Source: Lotus japonicus (Eukaryota; Streptophyta; Magnoliopsida; Fabales; Fabaceae). Taken from it: a stretch of 64,000 nucleotides of DNA. Position 1 is the stretch's first letter. Each line of letters begins with the position of its first letter. A program made the translations under genes and the position numbers. Below the pieces are notes generated by a model that had not been told where the DNA came from, did not search any database, and saw only the letters and a program-made list of their open reading frames with translations. Below are positions 23,600 through 34,281 of the stretch, one piece after another. The stretch lies in NCBI RefSeq assembly GCF_012489685.1, contig NC_080042.1, forward strand, positions 47,420,066 through 47,484,065. Direction: 5' to 3'.

Positions 23600-23845
23600 T
23601 TCACGGAGGTGTGAGACCTTGTGAATGCGTGATACTCCACTGAGGTGTGAGACCTTGTGGAAAGCATGGATCTTCACTGAGGCGTGAGACCTCGTGAACA
23701 GCATGAAACTTCATTGAAGCGTGAGACTTCGTGCAAGTGTGTAAATTCACTGAGGCGTGAGACCTCGTGAAAGCATAAAACTTCACTGAAGCGTGAGACT
23801 TTGTGAATGTGTGAGACTCCACAGAAGCGTGAGACTTCGTGAGAG
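23600..23845 (+). repeat. 36-bp tandem array with hairpin units, 5' LTR
   Basis: Seven units are centred on GTGAGA at 36-37-bp spacing (stems starting near 23606, 23642, 23679, 23716, 23752, 23788 and 23824). Each has a 4-bp stem around a 7-nt loop YGTGAGA. Stems are GAGG/CCTC, GAAG/CTTC or wobble versions of these. Half-period (18-bp) degenerate copies lie between them. The same array is at 32388-32633 in the 3' LTR. Confidence 0.85.
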
Positions 23846-24560
23846 CATTGATGACTCGAAGAGTTGTCGTGAGTGATTGCACTCTTTTGTTTATGATTAA
23901 TTGTATTTTGTCGCAGAATCGACATTTACCTTAGGGTATTTTTTTTTGAGACTTTAAGTTAGCTAGAACACGTGGCGACGTGTCGGGTGAGGTCGGAGAC
24001 GTTGTTTGGCTAATCACTTGCATTCATGCACTCATTTTGAGGTTAATACACGGCGTGATACCGGACCTCGGTGGATTCCAAAATGGTCATAAGACCCGGA
24101 TTTCCATATTTAGGACACTACGGTGGTCCTCAGTAGCAGACGGAATGGCAGACCTACGGGTTCACTGCTGATCTGACTACTTTTGTGTGGTGTAAGAGAC
24201 ACGCGAGCAGGAAGGTACCCACCGTGGCTGGTGTTAGGGCCGTCTCGTTGATGTCCATCCTTCTTCCGGAATGCATTTTGTTACCCAGCATTGCATTTCA
24301 TGCAACATACATGCTAACTTGTTTGCTGAGTGTGATTGGTAACTGTTTATCCTATTTTTTTGAGGCATGCTACTTGTTTTTGTGGCTCTTTATATTTATT
24401 GTGATACATGCAACCCTAGGAAGCTACTCCAAAACTTATAAGCCTGAGAGGCGAGTATATATTATTCTATAATTATATCTGGCTTTATTAATTATATAAT
24501 TCTTTGGAGTTGACCCTCGCGTCTGCTGTGTGTGTTTGGGCGGACTACGCCATTTGTCAG

Positions 24561-25043
24561 ATGAGTATGGGGGATTGGTTTACCATGGTCAGCCCGTCAG
24601 GGGGGACCAGGTACGAGATGCTTGACCAAGACGACCCAGGTGCATGGGTGGTCGATCCCGAGGGCCACCGTGCGACCTACACCGGTCGGATCATGGAGGA
24701 CCGTGTCGATCGATTTGGACGCTTGACGGAGGGAGTAATGAGGAGGCACATAGTGAGCTTCAACCTGCCTCCAGGAGTACACTGTGGACCCGGCTTGGGA
24801 GTACCTCCACCGCCACCATCTCCTTCAGATGATGAGGACCCTTCTGAGGAGTTGCCAGTAGGTGGGGCTTCGACGGAGTCTAGTCCGTCTACTGCTGCTG
24901 CTGTCGTTGCGGATCTCGTTCCGGGCCCCGAGCCCGAGAGTCCAGTGCGGGAGCGCATTAGGGTGGACAGAGAGGGCAGTGTTGAGTACGCCGATCTAGT
25001 CGTCCTGGATGCAGATTCGGATGACGACCGCGCTAGCATGTAG
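24561..25043 (+). CDS. LTR-embedded open reading frame, 160 codons, unknown
   Basis: From ATG 24561 a 160-residue frame runs to TAG at 25041-25043. The N-terminal half has WFTMVSPSGGTRYEM and a DPEGHRATYTGRI segment. It is followed by a proline run (PPPPPSPSDDEDPSEE) and an acidic end (VLDADSDDDRASM). I recognise no domain. The frame could start further upstream only with a non-ATG codon. It lies in the transcribed part of the LTR, upstream of the primer-binding site. Related LTR segments at 5880-5990 and 63430-63640 (minus) keep the start region and the last codons but lack the proline-rich middle and carry stops. It may be an extra element gene or a chance frame in recently identical LTRs. 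Confidence 0.4.
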   Translation: MSMGDWFTMVSPSGGTRYEMLDQDDPGAWVVDPEGHRATYTGRIMEDRVDRFGRLTEGVMRRHIVSFNLPPGVHCGPGLGVPPPPPSPSDDEDPSEELPVGGASTESSPSTAAAVVADLVPGPEPESPVRERIRVDREGSVEYADLVVLDADSDDDRASM

Positions 25044-25497
25044 GATCGAGTGCTAGTGTGGGCTCCTCGGGTAGGGATAGTGTAGGAGTTGTGTCGATGC
25101 TCTGACCGTCATGTTTCCGTTTTTGGGGACCGGGTAGTTTTCCTACCGGTAGCTTTTGTGTGGTTTCCTATGGAGATCACAGAGAGCTGGTTGGATTTAG
25201 GGGGTCTTTTCTTAGGCCGCTGGGCCAACTTGCTCTCAGTTTTTGTAGGTTAGTGTTGCGGACACAGCATCTTTATTTTGGACTGTACATATTGCCTTCG
25301 GGCGTTACTTTTTCTGTCACCCGACACGAGGCATGTATATATAGTTGTATAGTAGTTCCTTTTATCTTTTGTTGGGGAGTTTTATTGCTTTCTGTCTTCA
25401 GTTATATTGTCGAAAAAAAATAATTCACGTTTTTCCGCTTAAAGTATTTTCTTTTGGTTACTAAAGTGACGCCACCGAAATCGGGGTGTTACATTTG

Positions 25498-25509
25498 TGG
25501 TATCAGAGC
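25498..25509 (+). promoter_or_regulatory. Primer-binding site, initiator-Met tRNA
   Basis: TGGTATCAGAGC, complementary to the 3' end of plant tRNA-iMet, begins 4 nt after the LTR end. It primes minus-strand DNA synthesis. Confidence 0.93.
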
Positions 25510-25680
25510 TTAGTCGAGTCTTTCGGGAGTCTTTGGGGAATAGGTCTTCTGTGCTAGGTTGTGTGACTCTGCAAAGAGTAAAAATTGATTGTCTGCCAAG
25601 CGATTTTTCGCTTAGAATTGTTTGAAGTTATTGCTTAATCATATTGTATAGTTATATTAGATGCTATCTTATGATGAGCA

Positions 25681-25706
25681 CTAACTGTTTGTTAATTTAG
25701 CAGAAC
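25681..25706 (+). promoter_or_regulatory. Splice branch point and acceptor just before gag
   Basis: A consensus branch site CTAAC (25681-25685) is followed by a T-rich tract and TTTAGCAG (AG at 25702-25703), then AAC and the gag ATG. The branch A to AG distance is about 19 nt. It would serve as acceptor for the GTGAGGG donor at 22937. Confidence 0.55.
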
Positions 25707-28700
25707 ATGGTGAACGCTAACCAACTAGCTGAGATGATGGCCACTATGGCCCAAGCTGTGACTGCACAGGCAAACGATAATGCTATGAGGCGTGCTGCTG
25801 AGGAGGCACGTGATCAGCACCAACGCCAGAGGGAAGTGACAATGGATCAAAACAGAGGCCTGAATGATTTTAGGAGACAGGATCCACCTAAATTCTCGGG
25901 GGGTACGGACCCGGACAAAGCGGATCTCTGGATCCAGGAGATTGAAAAGATCTTCGGTGTATTGCAGACTGCTGAGGGGGCCAAGGTGGGAATGGCAACC
26001 TTTCTACTGTTGGGTGATGCTGAGTACTGGTGGAGAGGCGCCAGAGGAATGATGGAAGCAAACAACTTGGAAGTGAACTGGGTTTCGTTTCGTGCTGCTT
26101 TTCTGGAAAAGTATTTTCCAGATAGTGCGCGGGACGAGCGTGAGTCGCAATTCCTGACACTTCGTCAGGGTAGCATGTCCATCCCGGAATATGCTGCCAA
26201 GCTGGAATCGTTGGCCAAGCACTTTCGATTCTTCCGCAATGGGGTCGATGAACCCTACATGTGCAAGCGCTTTGTGAATGGGCTGAGGCCCGATATTGAA
26301 GACTCGGTGAAACCGTTGGGGATCACTCGTTTTCAGACTTTGGTTGAGAAAGCCACTGAGGTGGAGATAATGAAGAACAGGAGACTGAACCGTGTTGGGA
26401 CAGGAGGGCCGATGAGGTCGGGCTCTCAAAATTTTCAAGGCAGAGGGAGATTTCAGAGTAGGAAGCCGTATCAACGTCCTGCAGGTAGAGGAATTGCTTC
26501 AGGATCTTATAGGCCCATGGTGGGTACTGCTGGAGGTTCTGGAGGTCAGACTGTGAACAGGGAGATGACCTGTTACAGATGTGGGCAGCCTGGGCACTAT
26601 GCCAATGCTTGTACTGACATGAGGCCCAAATGCTTTAACTGTAACAAGTTGGGGCATACTGCTGCTCAATGCAGAGCACCTAAGACAGAACCAGCTGTAA
26701 ACACTGCTCGTGGGAAGCGTCCTGCTGCCAAGGCAAGAGTTTACACCATGGATGGTGAAGAAGCTGAAGATGTTGATGGTCTGATCAGGGGAGATTGCGA
26801 GATTGACGGTAATCTCCTAACTGTACTTTTTGATTCCGGAGCAACGCACTCTTTTATCTCTAGGGAATGTGCTACTAGATTAAAACTTCCCGTTACTGCT
26901 TTGAGTTTCGATCTTATAGTTACCACACCTGCCAAAACTCTGCTTGCCAATACTGCATGCATGTATTGCCCAGTAACCTATAGGGATAAAGTTTACCATG
27001 CTAACCTAGTGTGCCTAACTCTCAAGAACCTAGATGTTATCCTAGGGATGGACTGGTTGTCCCACTACCATTGTCTTCTGGACTGTAGCCGAAAGAGAGT
27101 GGTATTTCCTGACTCGGACCTTTCCGAGTATCTATCCGCCAATCATATTAATGTTTCTCTGAATGAAGGATCTCAAGAGTATTCAGTTTTGTTGAGCTTG
27201 GAGAGTAAAGGAAATTCGGAAGTGAGTAATATTCCAGTTGTGAGGGACTTCGCGGATGTTTTTCCTGGCGATGTACCTGGTTTGCCGCCTGTACGCGACA
27301 TTGAGTTTGCTATTGACATCGTACCGGGAACAGGACCGATTTCGATTGCACCATATCGGATGGCACCTGCGGAATTGGTGGAGTTGAAGTCTCAACTTGA
27401 GGATCTTCTGTCGAAAGGATTCATCCGACCAAGCGTTTCACCTTGGGGAGCACCCGTCTTATTGGTGAAGAAGAAGGATGGGAAATCTAGACTTTGTGTC
27501 GACTATCGACAACTGAACAAAGTAACCGTCAAGAATAGGTATCCGCTACCCAGAATTGATGATTTAATGGATCAACTACGAGGAGCTGCGATATTCTCAA
27601 AGATAGACCTGAAGTCGGGTTACCATCAGATCAGAGTAAAGACTGAGGATATCCAGAAGACGGCATTCCGGACTCGTTATGGACACTATGAGTATCTAGT
27701 GATGCCATTTGGGGTGACAAACGCACCTGCTATCTTCATGGATTACATGAACAGGACATTCCATCCGTTCTTGGATCGATTCGTCGTGGTGTTTATCGAC
27801 GACATTCTGATCTACTCAAAGAACGCTGAAGATCATGAAGGGCACTTGCGTCAGGTTTTACAAGTGTTGAGAGAGACAAAGTTGTACGCCAACCCTTCTA
27901 AGTGTGAATTTTGGCTCGAAGAGGTAAAATTCTTGGGCCATGTGATTTCTAAAGAAGGTATAGCTGTGGATCCAGCAAAGGTAGAGACGGTGTTGTCATG
28001 GGAACGGCCAAAGACCGTGACTGAGATCAGGAGTTTTGTCGGTTTGGCGGGATACTATCGTCGCTTCATTGAGAATTTCGCCAAGATCGTTGGACCCTTG
28101 ACTCAACTTACGAGAAAGGATCAACCTTTTGCATGGACCGAAGCGTGCGAAACTAGTTTTCAGACAATGAAGGAACGTCTGACGACGTCACCTGTACTCG
28201 TCTTACCCCAACCAGAGGAACCGTATGAAGTGTACTGTGATGCTTCGCATCAAGGTTTGGGATGTGTGCTGATGCAGCATCGGAAAGTGGTGGCTTATGC
28301 TTCACGACAACTGAAGACTCATGAGAAGAACTATCCGACTCATGACTTAGAACTTGCTGCCATTGTGTTTTCGTTGAAAATCTGGAGACATCACTTATAT
28401 GGATGCAATTTCACCATATTTAGCGATCACAAGAGCTTGAAGTACTTGTTTGACCAGAAGGAGTTGAACATGAGACAACGACGTTGGATGGAGTTTCTCA
28501 AGGATTACGATTTTACCTTACAATACCATCCTGGAAAAGCTAATGTTGTTGTTGATGCATTGAGCAGGAAAATGCATATCTCGTCAATGATGGTGAAGGA
28601 GCTACAACTGCTGGAACAATTCCGAGATTTGAGTTTGGACGTAAGAGTATCCGAGGGAGAACTGAGGTTCGGGATGATCAGGATTACCAATGGATTGATG

Positions 28701-30125
28701 GAAGAAATCCGAGACCAACAGTTACAAGATGAATTTTTACTCGGAAAAAGGAATTTGGTGATTCGGGGTAAGGACCCGGAATTTAAGGTAGGAAGTGACA
28801 ATATCCTACGGTGTAAGGGTAGAGTTTGCGTACCCAACAACCCTGACCTAAGGAGGTTGATACTGGACGAAGGTCACAAAAGTAAGCTGAGTATTCACCC
28901 TGGAATGAAAAAGATGCACCAGGACTTGAAGGTGAATTTTTGGTGGCCAGGAATGAAAAGACAAGTGGCAGAATACGTAGCTGCATGTTTGACCTGTCAA
29001 AAGGCGAAGGTGGAACATCAGAAATCTGCGGGTATGCTACAAAGCTTAGATGTACCTCAATGGAAATGGGATAGCATATCGATGGATTTTGTCGTGGCGT
29101 TACCAAGAACTCAAAGAGGATATGACTCGATTTGGGTAATCGTGGATCGACTGACTAAGTCGGCTCATTTCATACCGGTGAGAACTACGTACAATGTGGA
29201 TAAGCTATCAGAGATTTATATAGCTGAGATTGTGCGACTTCATGGAGTGCCAACAAGTATCGTTTCCGATAGAGACCCGAAGTTTACTTCACATCTGTGG
29301 GGAGCTCTTCATGAGGCTTTGGGAACGAGGCTGAGATTAAGCTCTGCTTATCATCCACAGACTGATGGGCAAACTGAGAGAACTATCCAATCATTGGAGG
29401 ATTTGCTACGAGCTTGCGTGTTAGACAATAAGGGCAGTTGGGACACCCTATTGCCACTGATTGAATTCACATATAACAACAGTTTCCATACGACCATAGG
29501 TATGGCACCGTATGAGGCATTGTATGGCCGCAAGTGTAGAACACCTTTATGTTGGTATCAGGATGGAGAGAATTTGTTAGTAGGACCGGAACTTCTGCAA
29601 CAGACAACTGAGAAGATTAAACAGATCAGGGAAAAGATGAAGGCTTCTCAGAGTAGACAGAAGAGCTATGCAGATCAAAGGCGCAGAACCCTGGAATTCG
29701 AAGAAGGAGATCATGTGTTCCTGCGAGTTACCCAGACTACAGGAGTTGGTCGAGCAATCAAGTCAAGAAAGCTGACGCCAAAGTTCATTGGACCTTATCA
29801 GATTACTCGTCGTGTAGGACCGGTAGCTTACCAGATCGCACTACCGTCTTTTCTATCAAATGTTCACGATGTATTCCATGTGTCACAACTGCGGAAGTAT
29901 ATTGCTGATCCGACGCACGTCATCGAGCTGGATGACATTGAGTTGAAGGATAACTTGTCTTTCGAGACACCGCCAATCAGCATTGGTGACACAAGGGTAA
30001 AGCAGCTGAGGGGTAAAGAGATCGAGTTAGTGAAGGTTATTTGGAACAAGGACACCGGTGATGCAACGTGGGAGCTGAAGGAAAAGATCAAGGAACAGTA
30101 TCCAGAACTTTTTACTGACCCTTAA
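25707..30125 (+). CDS. Chromovirus Gag-Pol polyprotein, intact, 1472 aa
   Basis: A single frame starts at ATG 25707. Gag spans roughly residues 1-285, with a retrotransposon gag core around 80-230. Two CCHC knuckles follow (C289-C302 and C309-C322) for RNA packaging. The aspartic protease active site is D376-S-G-A. Reverse transcriptase has VDYRQLN (about 598) and the catalytic FIDD box (D698, D699). RNase H starts near D845. Integrase has an HHCC region near 1056-1100 and a D1127, D1188, E1224 triad with the canonical 35-residue D-E spacing. A chromodomain-like segment ends the protein (about 1420-1465, KVIWNK and ATWEL). Gag and Pol are fused without a frameshift, as in plant chromoviruses. 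No stop or missing catalytic residue was found. Confidence 0.95.
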   Translation: MVNANQLAEMMATMAQAVTAQANDNAMRRAAEEARDQHQRQREVTMDQNRGLNDFRRQDPPKFSGGTDPDKADLWIQEIEKIFGVLQTAEGAKVGMATFLLLGDAEYWWRGARGMMEANNLEVNWVSFRAAFLEKYFPDSARDERESQFLTLRQGSMSIPEYAAKLESLAKHFRFFRNGVDEPYMCKRFVNGLRPDIEDSVKPLGITRFQTLVEKATEVEIMKNRRLNRVGTGGPMRSGSQNFQGRGRFQSRKPYQRPAGRGIASGSYRPMVGTAGGSGGQTVNREMTCYRCGQPGHYANACTDMRPKCFNCNKLGHTAAQCRAPKTEPAVNTARGKRPAAKARVYTMDGEEAEDVDGLIRGDCEIDGNLLTVLFDSGATHSFISRECATRLKLPVTALSFDLIVTTPAKTLLANTACMYCPVTYRDKVYHANLVCLTLKNLDVILGMDWLSHYHCLLDCSRKRVVFPDSDLSEYLSANHINVSLNEGSQEYSVLLSLESKGNSEVSNIPVVRDFADVFPGDVPGLPPVRDIEFAIDIVPGTGPISIAPYRMAPAELVELKSQLEDLLSKGFIRPSVSPWGAPVLLVKKKDGKSRLCVDYRQLNKVTVKNRYPLPRIDDLMDQLRGAAIFSKIDLKSGYHQIRVKTEDIQKTAFRTRYGHYEYLVMPFGVTNAPAIFMDYMNRTFHPFLDRFVVVFIDDILIYSKNAEDHEGHLRQVLQVLRETKLYANPSKCEFWLEEVKFLGHVISKEGIAVDPAKVETVLSWERPKTVTEIRSFVGLAGYYRRFIENFAKIVGPLTQLTRKDQPFAWTEACETSFQTMKERLTTSPVLVLPQPEEPYEVYCDASHQGLGCVLMQHRKVVAYASRQLKTHEKNYPTHDLELAAIVFSLKIWRHHLYGCNFTIFSDHKSLKYLFDQKELNMRQRRWMEFLKDYDFTLQYHPGKANVVVDALSRKMHISSMMVKELQLLEQFRDLSLDVRVSEGELRFGMIRITNGLMEEIRDQQLQDEFLLGKRNLVIRGKDPEFKVGSDNILRCKGRVCVPNNPDLRRLILDEGHKSKLSIHPGMKKMHQDLKVNFWWPGMKRQVAEYVAACLTCQKAKVEHQKSAGMLQSLDVPQWKWDSISMDFVVALPRTQRGYDSIWVIVDRLTKSAHFIPVRTTYNVDKLSEIYIAEIVRLHGVPTSIVSDRDPKFTSHLWGALHEALGTRLRLSSAYHPQTDGQTERTIQSLEDLLRACVLDNKGSWDTLLPLIEFTYNNSFHTTIGMAPYEALYGRKCRTPLCWYQDGENLLVGPELLQQTTEKIKQIREKMKASQSRQKSYADQRRRTLEFEEGDHVFLRVTQTTGVGRAIKSRKLTPKFIGPYQITRRVGPVAYQIALPSFLSNVHDVFHVSQLRKYIADPTHVIELDDIELKDNLSFETPPISIGDTRVKQLRGKEIELVKVIWNKDTGDATWELKEKIKEQYPELFTDP

Positions 30126-30143
30126 GTTTCGAGGTCGAAACTT

Positions 30144-30162
30144 TCTTTTTGGAGGGTAGTAA
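30144..30162 (+). promoter_or_regulatory. Polypurine tract region
   Basis: The purine-rich GGAGGGTAGTAA, preceded by a T-run, directly adjoins the 3' LTR start at 30163. It is the expected primer for plus-strand DNA synthesis. Confidence 0.75.
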
Positions 30163-33100
30163 TGTAAGGCCCAAGTTTTAACGTTTTGGATAAGTGAATA
30201 AAATAAAAGAGTTATTTGATTAAGATAAATTTGGGAAGGAAAGAGGTTCAGGAAAAGTCCAAGAATGTATCGAAAAACCGAAAGGGTTATAGCACGATTA
30301 ACATACGCTAAATCCTAGGTCGAAGGTATTAGTGAATAGTTAATTTACGCTTTAGGACACGATGGAAACTAATTTCCACAAATCCTCAGAGAAATGTTAG
30401 AACTTCTCTTTTCCGTCCTTAAACAACCATTTCGATGCGAAATCCTGGAATGTACGAACGTCAAATTCCAATTCTCGGAAGTTTGCCGAAACGGAATCCC
30501 TGATAGTTCGAAAAACCTAAGATCGACAGACGATGAAGACTTTTTCTATCCGGAAACTCAAATGAAGATTCCACCCGCGTTCTCCTACTTCTCTCATCAT
30601 TCCTAATCTTTCTTCAGAAGGAAGTTTTCTCATCCGACGATCACTGCAAAAAGTAGTTTTTCGGGATAAACCGACTTACACCGACTTATGCCGATTTTGG
30701 ATCTTTTGGTTTAATTCCAAGAATTCTATTTTGAGTTCTGGAATTCTGTCGCCAGAACCTATCTTAGAATGCGCAGAGGAACGCGCAGGAAAAATCGGAA
30801 TCGCAAAAAAATCATTTTTCCGTTTTTTCCAAAACCTATAAATAGTTGAAAAATTAGATTTTTTTCACAAAACCCATTTTCCCCACCCCTCCAAGCCGCG
30901 AGTTTCTAGAGAGAGAGAGAGATCCGGATCTTCGTCGTTTCTTGCCCGTTTGCTTCACCGTTCGTCACTAATCGAAGACCTCGAGGTAGGTAATCTATAC
31001 TCTCCTTCGAATCGTCGTTTCTGTCCATTTCTCCTGCGACTTTCTGAGTTCAAAATTTTGAGGTTTTTGAAAAACTGTTCAAATCAGTTGATTTCAGCGT
31101 CTAAACTTCTTCCCTGCATGCTCCTGAGCGTGTTCTGCGGATTAGATTTTGTCAAATGTCGACGAAATGCCGCCGGGATCAATTTCTACCCTAAATACCC
31201 ATTTTTCGCCAAAGTCGCAACCTTTACGCTCTAATCTATCGACTTGGCTTAGTGCTAGTAGGATTTTTCGTCATAAACGTCGTTGTGGACGTCCCCATCC
31301 AATTTGTTTTTCAAAAATCCAATTTTGAAATTCTGAGCTAAAAATAATGACCAAACTACCCCTATATCAGTTTTCGATCCGAAAATTTTTCCGAGCCTAG
31401 AACCGTCTTAGTTACGGCTTATGTTAACCTAGGAACCAAGTTTGATCGAAGAAAAATCGACCCTTCCAATTAAGGAAAGTGGCCGAGAGCTATATCAAGG
31501 GGGGAGGAGAATCCGATTTTTCGAAAACTTGTCTTAACGCGTTAGATTGTCGTACCACAGAGGTAGTAGTGTACTGTGTAACCCTAGGACTCTTTGATTG
31601 CTGAGTTTCTGACTCTTGGTGTTGATTTCTGTGATTTTTGCTTAAGGTTCGTTTGAGGAGATTCCAAGAAATCAAGGAGAAGAGTTTGGAGAACATCTTG
31701 AGGAGGAAGCTGGAAGACCCACCGGTGAGGGCTACTCTCTGAATTACTAGATAATGCTTTAGGTGTCGATGAAATTCGACTTGATTTATGTGTTATGCAC
31801 CTAATTGCTAAATGTCTGAAATGATTTCTGAGGCTTCGGCCGAACTTGTTGAGTACTTGATGCCATGATATTGTGTGCTAAATGATTCACATGCTATGTG
31901 CTACATGGTTAACTTAGGATGTGTTGGAATATGCTGTTTATGTCTTTTGGTTGAGCTGTTTCAATGATGCTATTACACTTGTACCTGAGATTCTGAAAAG
32001 TGAGGATTGCGGGCAGGTCATGCCGAATTTTTATGAGATTTTGAGAGAGTTTTAAAAAGGACGAACGGAGTTCGGACCTTGTCATGCTCCAATGGATCGA
32101 GACCTTCTCAGGGAATTACTTGGGTTTATGGGAACTTTGAACTCTTAGGGAATACGATAAGACAAAAAGAGCTATTTTTATTAAGAAATTCATAAGATAC
32201 TAAACAACCTCTAAACCTTTAAATAAAGATAACAATCACGGATGCAAGCTTTGGATTGATGTTTAGTTTTGGAAAATGAGAAGTGTCGTCGGATCCAAGT
32301 GTTGGAAAGATTTCGAGTTTTGGGTATGTTAATACTCATTCGCTCTGGGAGCAATTGTTTAGCCATCCAAGGGATGAGCCGAGAAGCTTCACGGAGGTGT
32401 GAGACCTTGTGAATGCGTGATACTCCACTGAGGTGTGAGACCTTGTGGAAAGCATGGATCTTCACTGAGGCGTGAGACCTCGTGAACAGCATGAAACTTC
32501 ATTGAAGCGTGAGACTTCGTGCAAGTGTGTAAATTCACTGAGGCGTGAGACCTCGTGAAAGCATAAAACTTCACTGAAGCGTGAGACTTTGTGAATGTGT
32601 GAGACTCCACAGAAGCGTGAGACTTCGTGAGAGCATTGATGACTCGAAGAGTTGTCGTGAGTGATTGCACTCTTTTGTTTATGATTAATTGTATTTTGTC
32701 GCAGAATCGACATTTACCTTAGGGTATTTTTTTTTGAGACTTTAAGTTAGCTAGAACACGTGGCGACGTGTCGGGTGAGGTCGGAGACGTTGTTTGGCTA
32801 ATCACTTGCATTCATGCACTCATTTTGAGGTTAATACACGGCGTGATACCGGACCTCGGTGGATTCCAAAATGGTCATAAGACCCGGATTTCCATATTTA
32901 GGACACTACGGTGGTCCTCAGTAGCAGACGGAATGGCAGACCTACGGGTTCACTGCTGATCTGACTACTTTTGTGTGGTGTAAGAGACACGCGAGCAGGA
33001 AGGTACCCACCGTGGCTGGTGTTAGGGCCGTCTCGTTGATGTCCATCCTTCTTCCGGAATGCATTTTGTTACCCAGCATTGCATTTCATGCAACATACAT

Positions 33101-34281
33101 GCTAACTTGTTTGCTGAGTGTGATTGGTAACTGTTTATCCTATTTTTTTGAGGCATGCTACTTGTTTTTGTGGCTCTTTATATTTATTGTGATACATGCA
33201 ACCCTAGGAAGCTACTCCAAAACTTATAAGCCTGAGAGGCGAGTATATATTATTCTATAATTATATCTGGCTTTATTAATTATATAATTCTTTGGAGTTG
33301 ACCCTCGCGTCTGCTGTGTGTGTTTGGGCGGACTACGCCATTTGTCAGATGAGTATGGGGGATTGGTTTACCATGGTCAGCCCGTCAGGGGGGACCAGGT
33401 ACGAGATGCTTGACCAAGACGACCCAGGTGCATGGGTGGTCGATCCCGAGGGCCACCGTGCGACCTACACCGGTCGGATCATGGAGGACCGTGTCGATCG
33501 ATTTGGACGCTTGACGGAGGGAGTAATGAGGAGGCACATAGTGAGCTTCAACCTGCCTCCAGGAGTACACTGTGGACCCGGCTTGGGAGTACCTCCACCG
33601 CCACCATCTCCTTCAGATGATGAGGACCCTTCTGAGGAGTTGCCAGTAGGTGGGGCTTCGACGGAGTCTAGTCCGTCTACTGCTGCTGCTGTCGTTGCGG
33701 ATCTCGTTCCGGGCCCCGAGCCCGAGAGTCCAGTGCGGGAGCGCATTAGGGTGGACAGAGAGGGCAGTGTTGAGTACGCCGATCTAGTCGTCCTGGATGC
33801 AGATTCGGATGACGACCGCGCTAGCATGTAGGATCGAGTGCTAGTGTGGGCTCCTCGGGTAGGGATAGTGTAGGAGTTGTGTCGATGCTCTGACCGTCAT
33901 GTTTCCGTTTTTGGGGACCGGGTAGTTTTCCTACCGGTAGCTTTTGTGTGGTTTCCTATGGAGATCACAGAGAGCTGGTTGGATTTAGGGGGTCTTTTCT
34001 TAGGCCGCTGGGCCAACTTGCTCTCAGTTTTTGTAGGTTAGTGTTGCGGACACAGCATCTTTATTTTGGACTGTACATATTGCCTTCGGGCGTTACTTTT
34101 TCTGTCACCCGACACGAGGCATGTATATATAGTTGTATAGTAGTTCCTTTTATCTTTTGTTGGGGAGTTTTATTGCTTTCTGTCTTCAGTTATATTGTCG
34201 AAAAAAAATAATTCACGTTTTTCCGCTTAAAGTATTTTCTTTTGGTTACTAAAGTGACGCCACCGAAATCGGGGTGTTACA
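30163..34281 (+). repeat. 3' LTR of the chromovirus
   Basis: 4119 bp, offset exactly 8788 bp from the 5' LTR, with two substitutions and no indel that I can find. It repeats the TATA box (30837), the leader exon (31647-31724), the hairpin array (32388-32633) and the 160-codon frame (33349-33831). Confidence 0.96.
33349..33831 (+). CDS. LTR-embedded 160-codon frame, 3' LTR copy
   Basis: Identical to the frame at 24561-25043. In this copy it lies upstream of the LTR end and of host LINE sequence. See the 5' copy for description. Confidence 0.35.
   Translation: MSMGDWFTMVSPSGGTRYEMLDQDDPGAWVVDPEGHRATYTGRIMEDRVDRFGRLTEGVMRRHIVSFNLPPGVHCGPGLGVPPPPPSPSDDEDPSEELPVGGASTESSPSTAAAVVADLVPGPEPESPVRERIRVDREGSVEYADLVVLDADSDDDRASM

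Larger units (their letters stand above)
21375..25493 (+). repeat. 5' LTR of the chromovirus
   Basis: 4119 bp, TG...CA ends. U3 is about 0.7 kb up to the TATA box at 22049; more than 3 kb of the LTR lies downstream of the presumed start and would be transcribed leader. I found two differences from the 3' LTR: G at 22479 (T at 31267) and T at 23452 (G at 32240). Confidence 0.96.
21375..34281 (+). mobile_element. Complete Ty3/gypsy chromovirus (Tekay-like), 12.9 kb
   Basis: It has two 4119-bp LTRs beginning TGTAAGGCCC and ending GTGTTACA, a 5-bp target duplication, a tRNA-iMet primer-binding site, a single uninterrupted gag-pol frame and a purine tract. Domain order protease-RT-RNase H-integrase is that of Metaviridae/Ty3. 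The chromodomain-like C-terminus, long LTRs and iMet primer fit the Tekay (Del) clade; the clade name is an inference from features, not a phylogeny. All parts needed for autonomous transposition appear present. The insertion splits ORF2 of LINE B in phase. Confidence 0.96.

Noticed and set aside
23600..23845. CRISPR-like spacing of 36-bp repeats
   Set aside because: Plant nuclear DNA inside an LTR. The intervening sequence is degenerate repeat, not unique spacers, and there are no cas genes.
23423..23925. Overlapping minus-strand frames encoding SHASV/KSHAFTK-like repeats (also at 5253-5574 and 32211-32713)
   Set aside because: They are read through the 18/36-bp tandem array in several frames at once. 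The periodic sequence explains them, so they are not genes.
24504..24560. Upstream start of the LTR frame at 24504
   Set aside because: The codon there is TTG; the first ATG in frame is 24561.
34242..34281. Start of a gene at 34242 (MVTKVTPPKSG)
   Set aside because: These codons are the LTR 3' terminus read by chance in phase with the interrupted LINE ORF2.
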